DNA from: Bacteroidales bacterium
GTDB lineage: Bacteria > Bacteroidota > Bacteroidia > Bacteroidales > UBA932
Direction of reading: 5' to 3'
DNA: 58,780 nucleotides
NCBI GenBank assembly: GCA_017617715.1
Contig: JAFZVQ010000014.1
Span: 1-58,780 of the forward strand
The translations under genes were made by a program, and so were the position numbers. The first letter of the stretch is position 1. The number at the start of each line of letters is the position of its first letter. The notes below the pieces were generated by a model. The model did not search any database, had not been told where the DNA came from, and was given only the letters and a program-made list of their open reading frames with translations. Shown here piece after piece: positions 58,777 to 58,780 of the stretch.

Positions 58777-58780
58777 GCAA

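Overview
The window looks like a high-GC member of the Bacteroidales. The evidence is two SusC/SusD pairs, a hybrid two-component regulator, BACON, fimbrillin-like and FISUMP-like lipoproteins, lipoprotein signals followed by Lys/Asp/Glu-rich residues, and promoters of the Bacteroidetes type (TTTG or TTG, about 19-20 bp, TAnnTTTG). I cannot name the genus from sequence alone; a gut or rumen lineage such as Alistipes or Cryptobacteroides is an inference.

Layout. 1-7 kb: the 3' part of clpB, a small outer-membrane barrel, an SGNH hydrolase, a GH20 hexosaminidase and a secreted glycerophosphodiesterase. 6.7-9.6 kb: two tandem 48-residue peptide ORFs followed by a fimbrillin-like/beta-helix lipoprotein. 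9.6-12.5 kb: an accessory, visibly more AT-rich patch with an HTH-YhcG nuclease and an AAA ATPase. The nuclease gene is bracketed by a 65-bp direct repeat, and the ATPase promoter carries a 15-bp-phased TTACTAA array. 12.6-37.6 kb (+): a large polysaccharide utilisation locus (PUL-A) with an EEP-GH27 fusion, a hybrid two-component regulator, a GH63-like enzyme, SusC, SusD, two EEP-PKD-propeller proteins, a propeller lipoprotein, a GH39-like enzyme, a GH2 and a phosphodiesterase-LamG protein. 37.7-48.7 kb (-): a convergent second locus (PUL-B) with SusC, SusD, a tandem-domain BACON lipoprotein, a BACON-EEP protein and a GH-like barrel fused to EEP. A DUF6377-type regulator is divergent from it. 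50.4-53.7 kb (-): a fused aroD-aroA gene and an aminotransferase. 53.7-58.8 kb: tRNA-Leu(CAA), another peptide ORF with a FISUMP/BIG2 lipoprotein, a barrel protein without a signal peptide, and a DinD/BRO-like gene.

Two signals stand out. First, five endonuclease/exonuclease/phosphatase (EEP) domains with intact catalytic motifs, plus one alkaline-phosphatase-superfamily phosphodiesterase, are embedded in or fused to glycan-degrading genes of two convergent PULs, and a glycerophosphodiesterase lies nearby. This suggests a system for a phosphodiester-containing glycan or glycolipid; the substrate is unknown. Second, four tiny ORFs (43-48 aa) share Pro-x13/14-[A/C]-A-S and an acidic, aromatic C-terminus. 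At three separate loci they sit 12-18 nt before a fimbrillin-like lipoprotein. They look like an uncharacterised small-protein family coupled to surface adhesin-type lipoproteins.
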